A DNA stretch of 48,618 nt from the NCBI GenBank assembly GCA_910575615.1, contig CAJTEX010000022.1, positions 1-48,618 on the forward strand, given 5' to 3'. This stretch comes from Bacteroidales bacterium (GTDB taxonomy: Bacteria > Bacteroidota > Bacteroidia > Bacteroidales > Muribaculaceae). The position numbers and the translations under genes were made by a program. The notes below the pieces were generated by a model. That model did no database searches and was not told the DNA's origin. It saw only the letters and a program-made list of their open reading frames with translations. This document shows positions 7,810-15,860 of the stretch, piece after piece (positions within the stretch are counted from its first letter, which is position 1; each line of letters starts with the position of its first letter).

Positions 7810-8970
7810 ATGATAAGAATACTCACAATCTTTTTTATGGTGTTGGTCTCCATATCAGGAGCATCGGCACAGGAGACTGCAAGAGTTGAGGTCAAGTATC
7901 TTGACTCAGAAAATTTCCCTTTCAAACGCCCGGTACTTATATTCACACCTGATGAGTATGATGAGGCTACCCAATCGGAATACGATGTGATATATGTATT
8001 CGATTCTCAATGGCGTTCAAGATTTGATCTGGTACATAGCCTTATGCACTATGGTTGTCAACCTGAAAATGAGGATACTCGTCCATTCATTGTCGTGGGT
8101 ATCCCTTCACCATATATACCTGATTACAATTATGAAAGGAACAGGGATTTCTATTCCAAGCCGGTTAATATACCGAAACCGGAAAATATGCCGGATGATT
8201 ATGGATGTGCACCGCTATTCAAAAAATTCATAAAGGAAGAACTGATGCCATATATCAATTCAGAGTATCGCACAACTGGACATACGCTTGCAGTAGGACA
8301 TTCCCTAAGCGCGTCTTTCATTCTTGACTCATTGACTTCCGAGGATATGTTTGACGACTATATCGCCCTGTCTCCCAATCTGGCATGGGATGACCAGCTA
8401 TGGGGAAAAGAACTCGTAAATTATGATTTCAGCAATAATAAGCCCCGTTTCATTTTTATGACGATGGCCAATGAATGCGTGGATACCGGTTGGCCTGACG
8501 AATGGCGGTCGGCATGGGACAAAGTGAAGACTCATTTTGAATCCGCTAACCTCCCCGAATATGTCAAGATGGTTATAAAAGAGTATCCGGAATACTCCCA
8601 CAATTGGAGTTACCAGCCTGTGCTTATCGACGCACTGAAGAGTTATGCAGTCTATCGACTTGCAGATGACTGTCAGCCAACCGATAATATATCCTGTAAG
8701 GCACATGTTGAACTTTCGGGGGCCTCCCTAAATGGAGATGTGTATATAACCGGTAATCAAGAGGCTCTTGCAAACTGGAATCCAAAGGGAATAAAAATGA
8801 CACAAATTAATGATTCGACATACAGTATCGATATCTACCTCAAATTACCTGCGGAATTCAAATTTACACAGGGAGACTGGGACAATCAGATTTGGGTCAA
8901 GAATGCTGTACCCGGCAATCTTCGTATTACGAGTGCAGCAAAAGCCACCAAATACTATGAGACATTCTAA
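7810..8970 (+). CDS. Secreted esterase with CBM20-like C-terminal domain
   Basis: I start the 386-residue protein at 7810, where a signal peptide begins (MIRILTIFFMVLVSISGASA). The upstream in-frame ATG at 7738 lies inside the operator and promoter. Residues 30-285 are an alpha/beta hydrolase of the putative-esterase family (IroE/Fes/esterase D-like). The nucleophile elbow is GHSLSA with Ser165, and a likely catalytic His264 lies in YSHNWSY. Residues about 297-380 look like a CBM20-type starch/glycan-binding beta sandwich (VYITGNQEALANWNPKG). It is exported and may remove acyl groups from a glycan or cleave a siderophore ester. Substrate unknown. Its 3' end overlaps a decayed secreted-protein gene. 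Confidence 0.82.
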   Translation: MIRILTIFFMVLVSISGASAQETARVEVKYLDSENFPFKRPVLIFTPDEYDEATQSEYDVIYVFDSQWRSRFDLVHSLMHYGCQPENEDTRPFIVVGIPSPYIPDYNYERNRDFYSKPVNIPKPENMPDDYGCAPLFKKFIKEELMPYINSEYRTTGHTLAVGHSLSASFILDSLTSEDMFDDYIALSPNLAWDDQLWGKELVNYDFSNNKPRFIFMTMANECVDTGWPDEWRSAWDKVKTHFESANLPEYVKMVIKEYPEYSHNWSYQPVLIDALKSYAVYRLADDCQPTDNISCKAHVELSGASLNGDVYITGNQEALANWNPKGIKMTQINDSTYSIDIYLKLPAEFKFTQGDWDNQIWVKNAVPGNLRITSAAKATKYYETF

Positions 8971-9300
8971 TCTTATGAGGACTCTGATGACTATATTCTT
9001 TCTGGCTATCATGGCTCTGGCGACTAATGCCAAATCATACCAGCCAAAGTCAGCAATTACGATGACAAGGTAACTATCCTCTTTACAGACTACAATGCCG
9101 GATAGCAATATACGGTTTCCGATGTAAAACTCATTCCAACATGGAAAGGACAAGAGTGTCAGGCGACCTCGGTTAAGGCCACCGAAAAGAATGGTGTTGC
9201 CATTGTGACAATCGTCTTTCCCCACATCACCCAATTCTCTAATCTGATAGTCTCACTTCGGATTAACCGAAAGAATGTCAAATTTAAGGTGTGCCAGTAG
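8957..9300 (+). pseudogene. Decayed small secreted-protein gene
   Basis: The frame starting at 8957 (or 8975) encodes an intact signal peptide (MRTLMTIFFLAIMALATNA) but stops at 9071-9073. A second frame picks up at about 9058 and reads YDDKVTILFTDYNAG, a TAG at 9103-9105, then about 64 further sensible codons (QYTVSDVKLIPTWKGQE and on) to a TAG at 9298-9300. One frameshift near 9050-9060 plus one nonsense codon therefore break an ORF of about 113 residues. The start overlaps the esterase stop, so it was the second gene of that operon. A terminator follows at 9356. I do not recognise the family. Confidence 0.65.
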
Positions 9301-9355
9301 CATATCCATATTCAATAAAACAATTATTAGAAAACAACTTAATCATACGAATAAA

Positions 9356-9394
9356 GACAGGCAACCTCGGCAGTGATTGCCGGGGTTGCCTGTC
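9356..9394. terminator. Strong intrinsic terminator, probably bidirectional
   Basis: A 17-bp stem (GACAGGCAACCTCGGCA at 9356-9372 with 9378-9394, one T-G pair) and a 5-base loop are followed by TTTGTG on the plus strand and preceded by A-rich sequence. It sits between the decayed gene on the plus strand and the decayed 3' part of the minus-strand 9753-10124 gene. Confidence 0.85.
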
Positions 9395-9410
9395 TTTGTG
9401 TTATCGCGAG

Positions 9411-9752
9411 TTATTCGCAACCTTCGGGTTGGTTCGGTTTGACGTCTTCGGGGATATGCGGGATTGCCAGCACTTTCCTGATAGCCTCGATTTATCTCCC
9501 GTCCGGTCGATGAGCTAAAGGGCCTCTCGGAGTCAAGCGGGAGCGTTGCCCGTGTGGCAGTGGTTTGGGCTTTGATTCTGCCTTTGGCATTGATTGCTCT
9601 GGTTACTTGACTTTGGGGGTTCTTTTGCCAGCTTTTGCTTCTTGGGAGACAATGGGGGCAACGGTGTCGGTCGGTGGCATTGACGGGGGTGGTCTGTGTG
9701 GCCTGATGTTCCTGGAGCCGTTGTGGAGACGTATGTCTGGACTATGGCGGTG
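9411..9752 (-). pseudogene. Possible decayed 3' extension of the 9753-10124 gene
   Basis: Reading on in the frame of the 9753-10124 gene past its stop gives protein-like stretches interrupted by stops. First comes a Pro/Thr-rich segment (PTDTVAPIVSQEAKAGKRTP), then PEQSMPKAESKPKPLPHG, then EAIRKVLAIPHIPEDVKPNQ and a final TAA at 9411-9413. That last stop is 17 bases from the terminator at 9394. The pattern suggests a once longer protein of about 237 residues. It is weak evidence, because GC-rich DNA gives open frames by chance. Confidence 0.35.
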
Positions 9753-10124
9753 TCAGGTCGGCGAAAGGATGGATTTGACTCTGTCTATGAATGTCGGGCC
9801 GATGTCCTTGAGGTGGACATGCACCGAGCCGTCCTCTTTTGATATGAAAATTATCGATGAATGGAGAACGATGGCCACAGCTTCGTCGAATTCGATTATG
9901 GCGTGGATGTGGCTCACCGGTATGGAGTGGAACGGGGATGAGGACTCGATGGAGTTTATGACCAGATGGTCGCCGTCGATTTCGATGGCGGTCTCAATGG
10001 GAACTTTCTCGAACAACAAGGGTATGTCGAGTTCGTCGGGCGACGCAGGCCGCTTCCTGAATTTCTTGTAAATGGAATCTATGACTTTCTTTTGAATCAT
10101 ACCTTTGATAGATTTAAAGCTCAA
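9753..10124 (-). CDS. Conserved small protein of unknown function
   Basis: The 123-residue protein is cytosolic with no signal peptide. The N-terminus is basic and helical (MSFKSIKGMIQKKVIDSIYK, then KFRKRPASPDELDIPLLFEK). The rest is a series of short hydrophobic strands (FHSIPVSHIHAIIEFDEAVA, VLHSSIIFISKEDG). The codon pattern and ordered hydrophobicity support a real gene, and I believe similar proteins occur in Bacteroidales, but I cannot name a family. It may be the shortened remnant of a longer gene (see 9411-9752). The promoter is at 10229-10236. Confidence 0.6.
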   Translation of the reverse strand: MSFKSIKGMIQKKVIDSIYKKFRKRPASPDELDIPLLFEKVPIETAIEIDGDHLVINSIESSSPFHSIPVSHIHAIIEFDEAVAIVLHSSIIFISKEDGSVHVHLKDIGPTFIDRVKSILSPT

Positions 10125-10228
10125 GATAAAAAGAGGGAAGTCACTCCCCGGTTTTAGTATGTCTCAATCTTGGAGGTCGCCTGATCTCCTTGTCTGATTA
10201 TAAAACCACCAAGAGTCACAAATTGTTG

Positions 10229-10236
10229 CAAAGTTA
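10229..10236 (-). promoter_or_regulatory. -7 box of the 9753-10124 gene
   Basis: The minus strand reads TAACTTTG followed by C, an exact Bacteroidota -7 box about 105 bases before the start codon at 10124. No convincing -33 element is visible at the expected distance. Confidence 0.55.
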
Positions 10237-10612
10237 AGAAAAATATCCGTTTATATAATATATGTGTCGCCCGAAATATGTGTTGGGGCGGACGCGGCCG
10301 TATGCATGGCCGTTTGTGGTTTCGTTTGGCGGAGATGTTTACTCGGCTGAACCTGCGGATTTGGGGGTGTGTATAGGGCAAATCAACATTGAGGTGTCTG
10401 TGTCGAGGTATAGTGTATGGGAAATCAGTTCTTGGTGATGTGTAAACTCTTTGCTGCCAGGCGTTTAGGTTGTGGCGCTGTTAGGCTTGGGGTAATCTGT
10501 TGAATGCCAGTGAGTTGTGGCGATGTTAGAATATTTTGCCGTGTACTGTCAATAATCTGTTGATGGTCAGTTTGTTGTAAAAGAGGCTTGTTAGGTTTTA
10601 TTTGAGCGTTTA
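10237..10612. other. Intergenic region, no gene
   Basis: No frame here has a start, length or composition like a gene. The DNA is T/G-rich. It contains degenerate repeats at 10469-10570 and ends at the promoter of a candidate RNA. Confidence 0.5.
10469..10570. repeat. Degenerate tandem repeats
   Basis: GTTGTGGCGCTGTTAG at 10469-10484 recurs with one change at 10514-10529. TAATCTGTTGA at 10493-10503 recurs at 10553-10563, in both cases followed by TG and CAGT-like bases. Two imperfect units of about 45-60 bases are therefore interleaved just upstream of a strong promoter. Confidence 0.45.
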
Positions 10613-10644
10613 TTTGCCTGAAGATATATGGTTTCGTACTTTTG
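10613..10644 (+). promoter_or_regulatory. Promoter of a candidate structured RNA
   Basis: TTTG at 10613-10616 and TACTTTTG at 10637-10644 are separated by 20 bases. This is one of the best -33/-7 pairs in the window. The transcript would start near 10650. No protein-coding gene of useful length follows on the plus strand. Confidence 0.7.
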
Positions 10645-10649
10645 TGAAG

Positions 10650-10983
10650 TAGAAAGACAACAGAAGATGATAATGGATACTATGATTAGTGTGGCCTCGT
10701 CGAAAGTCACAACGACGAGGAATTGATCCGGTTGTTGAGTTAAAGGATCCGCTCCTTTAGACAGCAGTCAGTAGGGCGCGTTGGAATAGATGTCTGACTT
10801 TGTCAGACGGGTTATCTGGGGTAATTTAGTATAATCCGCCACGCGCCCTTTCTTTATTCACTCTATGGCTCCGTGAGGAGCTGACAGGTTCGACAATCGC
10901 GATTTTAGATAATCGCTATGTCAAGAACCAGCCATATGAAGAATGGCTGCCGCTATGATTTGCATAGGGGCAGCCATTTTAGT
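10650..10983 (+). ncRNA. Candidate structured non-coding RNA(s)
   Basis: After a strong promoter come several clean helices: CCTCGTCG/CGACGAGG (10695-10702 with 10713-10720), TAAAGGA/TCCTTTA (10741-10759), and AGGGCGCGT/ACGCGCCCT (10773-10781 with 10841-10849) enclosing GTCTGAC-TTT-GTCAGAC (10792-10808). The T-rich CTTTCTTTATT follows. A second module (about 10862-10983) has GCTCC/GGAGC, GCGATT/AATCGC and a final strong terminator. The result is either one RNA of about 330 nt or a 200-nt RNA with read-through. The features of tmRNA, RNase P and SRP RNA are absent. A 19-codon ORF (MIMDTMISVASSKVTTTRN) begins in the first 25 bases and could be a leader peptide. Confidence 0.5.
10942..10983 (+). 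terminator. Terminator of the candidate RNA
   Basis: AATGGCTGCC (10942-10951) pairs with GGCAGCCATT (10969-10978), and an inner CTATG/CATAG helix follows after one mismatch. TTTTAGTTT follows on the plus strand. Confidence 0.8.
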
Positions 10984-11014
10984 TTGGTAAAGGCTGGAAA
11001 AGCCGGTATGTTTT

Positions 11015-11045
11015 GCCGCTGGTCATCGTGGTGATGACCAGCGGC
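11015..11045. terminator. Hairpin after the decarboxylase operon
   Basis: GCCGCTGGTCATC (11015-11027) pairs perfectly with 11033-11045 over a 5-base loop, 8 bases after the stop of the beta-subunit gene on the minus strand. There is no U tract on the minus-strand side, so it may be an RNA-stabilising or processing end rather than a classic terminator. Confidence 0.65.
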
Positions 11046-11052
11046 TCAGTCA

Positions 11053-12213
11053 TCAGGCCAGGAATCCGAGGAGGACACCAGCGGCGACTGCCGAACCGAT
11101 CACGCCGGCCACATTCGGGCCCATCGCGTGCATCAGCAGGTAGTTGGACGGGTCATACTCCAGACCGAGGTTGTTGGAGATGCGGCTTGACATGGGCACA
11201 GCCGAAACTCCCGCGTTGCCGATGAGGGGATTGATCTTCTTGTTCTTGGGCAGGAACAGGTTGAAGAACTTCACGAAAATCACACCTGAGGCTGAGGCGA
11301 TGATGAACGCCATGAACCCGAGGGCGAATATGAAGATGGTCTCTTTCGTGAGGAATGTCGATGCCTGGGTTGATGCGCCGACGGTCATTCCGAGAAGGAT
11401 GGTGACAACATCGGTGAGGGCGTTTGACGCGGTCTTGGCAAGACGGGTTGTCACGCCGCACTCACGCAGCAGGTTGCCAAAGAAGAGCATTCCCAACAGG
11501 GGTATGCCGGAAGGCACAACGAAGCAAGTGAGCAGCAATCCGACAATCGGGAAGATGATTTTCTCGCTCTGGGCCACGGCGCGGGCGGGCTTCATCTTGA
11601 TTACACGCTCGTTTTTGGTGGTCAGTAACCGCATGATCGGGGGCTGAATCACAGGCACAAGGGCCATGTAGCTGTATGCCGAAACCGCGATGGCTCCCAT
11701 AAGGTTGGGGGCGAGCTTCGACGACAGGAAGATGGCAGTGGGGCCGTCAGCGCCGCCGATGATGGCGATGGATCCGGCCTGGTCAGGCATGAAGCCCAGC
11801 AGCAGGGCCACCATATAGGCTCCGAAGATACCAAACTGGGCCGATGCGCCTACCAGCATGAGCTTCGGGTTGGCAATAAGGGCTGTAAAGTCGGTCATGG
11901 CACCGATTCCGAGGAAAATCAGAGGGGGGTACCAGCCTGCCGACACTCCGTTGTAAAGGATGTTGAGCACCGAGCCTTCCTCGTATATGCCTATCTCCAG
12001 ACCTGCGTCGGGGTTGAAGGGGATGTTGCCGATAAGCATACCGAAACCGATGGGCACCAGGAGCATCGGCTCGAAATCTTTCTTGATGGCGAGCCAGATG
12101 AAAAAGAGGCCCACGGCGAGCATCACAAGGTGCTGCCAAGTGGCGTTGGCAAAACCGGTCAGTTCCCAGAACTGGCCGATGTTGCCGGCCATAAAGGATC
12201 CAAAATCGTTCAT
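11053..12213 (-). CDS. mmdB: Na+-pumping methylmalonyl-CoA decarboxylase, beta subunit
   Basis: The 386-residue integral membrane protein is the beta subunit of the sodium-transporting decarboxylase family (OadB/MmdB/GcdB). It has about nine hydrophobic segments and the family motif GGADGPTAIF at residues 153-162, whose Asp156 corresponds to the essential Na+-site Asp of OadB. Another conserved polar stretch is GNAGVSAVPMSSR near residue 335. It decarboxylates the carboxybiotin of the carrier subunit and couples this to export of Na+. Length is slightly short of the 430 residues of some relatives. It is the last gene of the mce-mmdA-gamma-carrier-beta operon. Confidence 0.95.
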   Translation of the reverse strand: MNDFGSFMAGNIGQFWELTGFANATWQHLVMLAVGLFFIWLAIKKDFEPMLLVPIGFGMLIGNIPFNPDAGLEIGIYEEGSVLNILYNGVSAGWYPPLIFLGIGAMTDFTALIANPKLMLVGASAQFGIFGAYMVALLLGFMPDQAGSIAIIGGADGPTAIFLSSKLAPNLMGAIAVSAYSYMALVPVIQPPIMRLLTTKNERVIKMKPARAVAQSEKIIFPIVGLLLTCFVVPSGIPLLGMLFFGNLLRECGVTTRLAKTASNALTDVVTILLGMTVGASTQASTFLTKETIFIFALGFMAFIIASASGVIFVKFFNLFLPKNKKINPLIGNAGVSAVPMSSRISNNLGLEYDPSNYLLMHAMGPNVAGVIGSAVAAGVLLGFLA

Positions 12214-12307
12214 TCTTATGGTATTAGGTCGGCCTGGCTGGTTGGCGTCGGCCGACAGAGTTTAATAGCGTTGGAGCGGTTATTCGAACTTCAGAGGATG
12301 GATCCCG

Positions 12308-12742
12308 TCAGGCGATAGTGATAAGCACGGTGCCTTCGAGGACAGAATCCCCCTTGTTGACATCGATAGACTTGACGGTGCCGTCTACTCCGGCGCGGAT
12401 TGAGTTTTCCATCTTCATGGCTTCGAGGACAGCGACCTGATCGGTGGCCTTGACAGCCTGTCCGACGGTCACATTGATGTCGAGGACGACACCGGGCAGG
12501 GGGGCCTTGACGGGAGTGCCGCCGGCCGCGGCCTTGGGGGCGGGTTTGGCGATTACCTTTTCGCCCGAAGATGTGCGGGGCGCTGCCGCGGGTTTCACAG
12601 ACTTAATTGTGGGGGCCTTGGCCTTCTCGATTTCGACCTTGTAGGGGGTGCCGTTGACCTGCACCTCGGCGATGCCGTTGTCGATGTCGCCGATGCCTAC
12701 CTTGTAGACCGTCCCGTTGATTTTGTATTTGTATTCTTTCAT
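12308..12742 (-). CDS. Biotin carboxyl carrier subunit of the decarboxylase
   Basis: The 144-residue protein ends in a biotinyl domain (residues about 75-144) with the signature EAMKMEN, so Lys110 is the biotinylation site. An Ala/Pro/Lys-rich flexible linker (residues about 42-80) and a small N-terminal basic domain precede it. It carries CO2 from the alpha subunit carboxyltransferase site to the membrane beta subunit. This matches the MmdC/gamma-type carrier of methylmalonyl-CoA decarboxylases. It lies between the OadG-like and beta-subunit genes on the minus strand. Confidence 0.93.
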   Translation of the reverse strand: MKEYKYKINGTVYKVGIGDIDNGIAEVQVNGTPYKVEIEKAKAPTIKSVKPAAAPRTSSGEKVIAKPAPKAAAGGTPVKAPLPGVVLDINVTVGQAVKATDQVAVLEAMKMENSIRAGVDGTVKSIDVNKGDSVLEGTVLITIA

Positions 12743-12796
12743 TGCTGGAAGTTCTAATGGGATTTCGTTGTTTTAGGAATTCTGAGTGGTTTCAGG

Positions 12797-13738
12797 TCAG
12801 CGCCTGTTGGGCATCTGACGGAGGGTGTAGATATGCGAGCTCCAGGGTGAGTATGCCTTGCGCACCTTGTTGATGGTAAGCACGGAGCTTTCGCGGTCGT
12901 GGGCGTCGAGGTGGTCATGGAGGGCCATGACGATTGCCGCGATTTCCTCGCCGGAGTCACCCTCGGGCTGTTCGTCGGGATGAAGTTGGGCGTGGTCGAT
13001 ACCCTGGGCTTCCATCTTCTTGCGTTTCGAGCGGGAGGCGTTGAAGCGCGAGATGATGTAGAAACAGATGCTCAGAAGAATCAGGGCCGAGAATACAATG
13101 CCCATGGCTGTGATAGTCATAGCGAAACCGTTTTCGTCTTTTTCTTTGAATTCGTCAATTTTCGGGTTTGTGCCCTTTATTTTGTTGGCGCTCCCGGGGG
13201 TGATGTAGTCTCCCTCGGATTCAGAGCCGTCGCGCACAGACCAGTAATCCTCCTCGGCCTCGCCTTCCTTTGCTCCCACGCCGTCGACCTTGCGGGCGTA
13301 TGACTGGCCGGGCTTCATCACCGGTACTGTCACGCAGTCGATGAGCGTCTTCCCGTCTGCGTCATAGATGGCAATGGTGTTGGGTTTTGACGGGTCGAGG
13401 GTGAAAGTGGTGTGGAATGTGCCGTCGGTGGGGCGGTTGTCGGCCCAGAACACCACATGCTGGCGTTTGGGGATTTTGGTCTTGACATCCCCCAGGGGCA
13501 CGGGGTAGAGGGTCTTGCAGGTTGTGTCGTTGGTCAGGAAGACGCTTGAGATTTCCATCGCCGCGTAGTTGGAGTTGAAAAGCTCAATCCAGGCAGCGTG
13601 GCGTCCATACTCGTCGACGGCGTTGGAGTCGTTGACGACCATGACCTCATTAATCTTCAGTCCTTTGCGGGCCTGGGCGGAGAGAGTGGCGCAGCCTAAG
13701 GCCGTCAGAGCGAAGAGCAACAGAAGTTTGCGTTTCAT
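12797..13738 (-). CDS. OadG-like subunit fused to a lamin-tail domain
   Basis: The 313-residue protein has a signal peptide (residues 1-22). A lamin-tail (LTD) immunoglobulin-like domain follows at about residues 25-150, with INEVMVVNDSNAVDEYGRHA, AAWIELFNSN and VFWADNRPTDGTFHTTFTL. A linker leads to one membrane segment at about 205-231 (MGIVFSALILLSICFYII) and a charged cytosolic tail that includes EIAAIVMALHDHLD, characteristic of the small gamma/OadG subunit of sodium-pump decarboxylases. OadG anchors and assembles the complex. The LTD would sit in the periplasm. The gene lies between the alpha and carrier genes. The domain call is firm for the gamma part and good for the LTD. Confidence 0.85.
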   Translation of the reverse strand: MKRKLLLLFALTALGCATLSAQARKGLKINEVMVVNDSNAVDEYGRHAAWIELFNSNYAAMEISSVFLTNDTTCKTLYPVPLGDVKTKIPKRQHVVFWADNRPTDGTFHTTFTLDPSKPNTIAIYDADGKTLIDCVTVPVMKPGQSYARKVDGVGAKEGEAEEDYWSVRDGSESEGDYITPGSANKIKGTNPKIDEFKEKDENGFAMTITAMGIVFSALILLSICFYIISRFNASRSKRKKMEAQGIDHAQLHPDEQPEGDSGEEIAAIVMALHDHLDAHDRESSVLTINKVRKAYSPWSSHIYTLRQMPNRR

Positions 13739-13838
13739 TTATTATATGGCGTTTTTTATGGTAATTGTTTCAAGGGGGAGGGGGCGATTCCCGGAGGAGT
13801 CGTCCCCTACCTCTCATATGGTGAAACGTCGTGTTCTG

Positions 13839-15392
13839 TTACAGGGGGATGTTGCCGTGTTTCTTCGCGGGGTTTGTCACGCGCTTTGTGGCGAGCTGCT
13901 GCAGGGCGCGGATCACGCGGAAGCGAGTGTTGCGGGGTTCGATGACATCGTCGATGTAGCCATACTTGGCGGCGTTGTAGGGGTTGCAGAAGAGGTCGTT
14001 GTATTCTGCCTCCTTCTCCTTGAGCACCTTGGCGGGATCCTCGGAGGCCTTGGCTTCCTTGGCGTAGAGCACCTCTACGGCTCCTGCGCCACCCATTACG
14101 GCGATTTCAGCCGAGGGCCAAGCGTAGTTCATGTCGCCGCGCAGCTGCTTGCAGCTCATCACGATGTGGCTTCCGCCGTAGCTCTTGCGCAGGGTGACGG
14201 TCACCTTGGGCACGGTGGCTTCGCCGTAGGCGTATAGCAGCTTGGCCCCGTGGAGGATGACACCGTTGTATTCCTGGCCGGTGCCGGGGAGGAATCCGGG
14301 CACGTCGACGAGGGTCACGATGGGGATGTTGAACGCGTCGCAGAAGCGCACGAAGCGGGCGCCCTTGCGGGAGGCGTTGGAGTCGAGCACGCCGGCGAGC
14401 ACCTTGGGCTGGTTGGCCACGATGCCGACCGAACGTCCGTTGAAGCGGGCGAAGCCGATGATTATGTTGCGGGCGTAGTCGCGCTGGATTTCAAGGAATT
14501 CGCCGTTGTCAACGATTGCGCCGATGACCTCATACATGTCGTAGGGACGGTTGGGGCTTTCGGGCACGATTTCGTTGAGCAGGTCCTCGGTGCGGTCGAT
14601 CGGGTCGTTGCATTCGGCGGCGGGGGCATCCTCCAGGTTGTTGCTGGGGATGTAGCCGAAGAGCTTGCGCACAATCTTGATGGCCTCCTCGCCGTCTTCA
14701 GCGGCAAAGTGGGCCACGCCGCTCTTGGTGGCGTGCACGCCTGCGCCTCCGAGGTCTTCCTGGCTGACATCTTCTCCGGTCACGGTCTTCACAACCTTCG
14801 GGCCGGTGAGGAACATGTAGCTGATTCCCTTGGCCATGATGGTGAAGTCGGTGAGGGCCGGCGAGTAGACGGCTCCTCCGGCGCAGGGGCCGAGGATGGC
14901 GGAAATCTGGGGAATCACGCCTGAGGCGAGGATGTTGCGCTGGAAGATTTCAGCGTATCCGGCCAGGGCGTTGATGCCTTCCTGGATACGCGCGCCGCCT
15001 GAGTCGTTGAGGCCGATGACGGGAGCGCCCATCTTCATGGCAAGGTCCATGACCTTGCATATTTTGAGGGCCATGGTCTCGGAGAGTGAACCTCCGAAAA
15101 CGGTGAAGTCCTGGGCGAATACATAGACGAGGCGGCCTTCGATTGTGCCGTAACCGGTGACTACGCCGTCGCCGAGGTATGATTTCTTCTCCTGTCCGAA
15201 ATTGTGGCAGCGATGGGTCACGAACATGTCGAGTTCCTCAAACGAACCCTCGTCGAGGAGTTGGGCGATACGTTCGCGGGCAGTGTATTTGCCACGTTCG
15301 TGCTGCTTGGCGATGGCTTTTTCTCCGCCGCCCAGACGGGCCTGTTCGCGTTTGGCGATCAGTTCCTGTATTTTTTCAAGCTGGGTGCTCAT
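13839..15392 (-). CDS. mmdA: Methylmalonyl-CoA decarboxylase alpha subunit (carboxyltransferase)
   Basis: The 517-residue protein is an acyl-CoA carboxyltransferase of the crotonase superfamily type. It has the N-terminal half with [19 protein letters not shown] and the acyl-CoA oxyanion region [13 protein letters not shown], and the C-terminal half with the carboxybiotin region ([20 protein letters not shown], then [13 protein letters not shown]). In this context it removes CO2 from (S)-methylmalonyl-CoA to give propionyl-CoA and carboxylates the biotin carrier. Length 517 is normal. It follows the epimerase gene and precedes the OadG-LTD gene. A propionyl-CoA carboxylase beta role is less likely, because the operon carries the membrane pump subunits. 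Confidence 0.95.
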   Translation of the reverse strand: MSTQLEKIQELIAKREQARLGGGEKAIAKQHERGKYTARERIAQLLDEGSFEELDMFVTHRCHNFGQEKKSYLGDGVVTGYGTIEGRLVYVFAQDFTVFGGSLSETMALKICKVMDLAMKMGAPVIGLNDSGGARIQEGINALAGYAEIFQRNILASGVIPQISAILGPCAGGAVYSPALTDFTIMAKGISYMFLTGPKVVKTVTGEDVSQEDLGGAGVHATKSGVAHFAAEDGEEAIKIVRKLFGYIPSNNLEDAPAAECNDPIDRTEDLLNEIVPESPNRPYDMYEVIGAIVDNGEFLEIQRDYARNIIIGFARFNGRSVGIVANQPKVLAGVLDSNASRKGARFVRFCDAFNIPIVTLVDVPGFLPGTGQEYNGVILHGAKLLYAYGEATVPKVTVTLRKSYGGSHIVMSCKQLRGDMNYAWPSAEIAVMGGAGAVEVLYAKEAKASEDPAKVLKEKEAEYNDLFCNPYNAAKYGYIDDVIEPRNTRFRVIRALQQLATKRVTNPAKKHGNIPL

Positions 15393-15437
15393 TTCTTATT
15401 TTGTGATTTGTTGTTTCCTGTGAAATGTATGTTTTTT

Positions 15438-15860
15438 TCACTTTTTGCGGGGATCCTCGCAAAGCTCCACCAGGGTGCCTACGGTCGACTTCGGGTGGAG
15501 GAAGGCGATGTTGAGCCCTTCGGCGCCCTTCCTGGGGGCCTTGTCGATGAGGCGGCAACCTTTCTCCTCAGCTTCAGCCAGGGCGTTGGCTACTCCATCC
15601 TCGATGGCGAAAGCGACGTGCTGGATTCCACCGCGTCCGCCGTTGTTGGCGATGAACTTGGAGATGGCGCTCTCAGGGGCGGTACCCTCGAGGAGCTCGA
15701 TTTTAGTCTGTCCGACCTGGAAAAAGGCGGTCTTTACTTTTTGGTCTTCAACTTCTTCGATGGCAAAACACTTAAGGCCGAGAATGTTCTCGTAGAAGGG
15801 GATTGCTTCCTCCAGGGAGGGGACAGCAATGCCGATGTGTTCAATATGGCTGATATCCAT
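15438..15860 (-). CDS. mce: Methylmalonyl-CoA epimerase
   Basis: The 140-residue protein is a VOC-fold metalloenzyme. Its two beta-alpha-beta repeats show IEHIGIAVPSLEEAIPFYEN at the start and GGIQHVAFAIEDGV in the middle, whose His residues together with Gln and Glu bind the metal. It interconverts (R)- and (S)-methylmalonyl-CoA and thereby feeds the decarboxylase encoded next in the operon. This is the succinate to propionate route. It is the first gene of the operon, with a promoter at 15947-15954. Confidence 0.95.
   Translation of the reverse strand: MDISHIEHIGIAVPSLEEAIPFYENILGLKCFAIEEVEDQKVKTAFFQVGQTKIELLEGTAPESAISKFIANNGGRGGIQHVAFAIEDGVANALAEAEEKGCRLIDKAPRKGAEGLNIAFLHPKSTVGTLVELCEDPRKK

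Noticed and set aside
8957-9300. Programmed frameshift in the small secreted gene
   Set aside because: There is a separate in-frame TAG after the shift and no slippery site with a stem is apparent, so decay is simpler.
9565-10071. Plus-strand open frame of 168 codons
   Set aside because: It is antisense to the 9753-10124 gene, and is rich in Met, Trp and Ser with no domain-like pattern.
10650-10983. tmRNA, RNase P RNA or SRP RNA
   Set aside because: None of their conserved cores is present (for example the SRP GGTCAGG-type loop or the RNase P GAGGAAAGTCC block).
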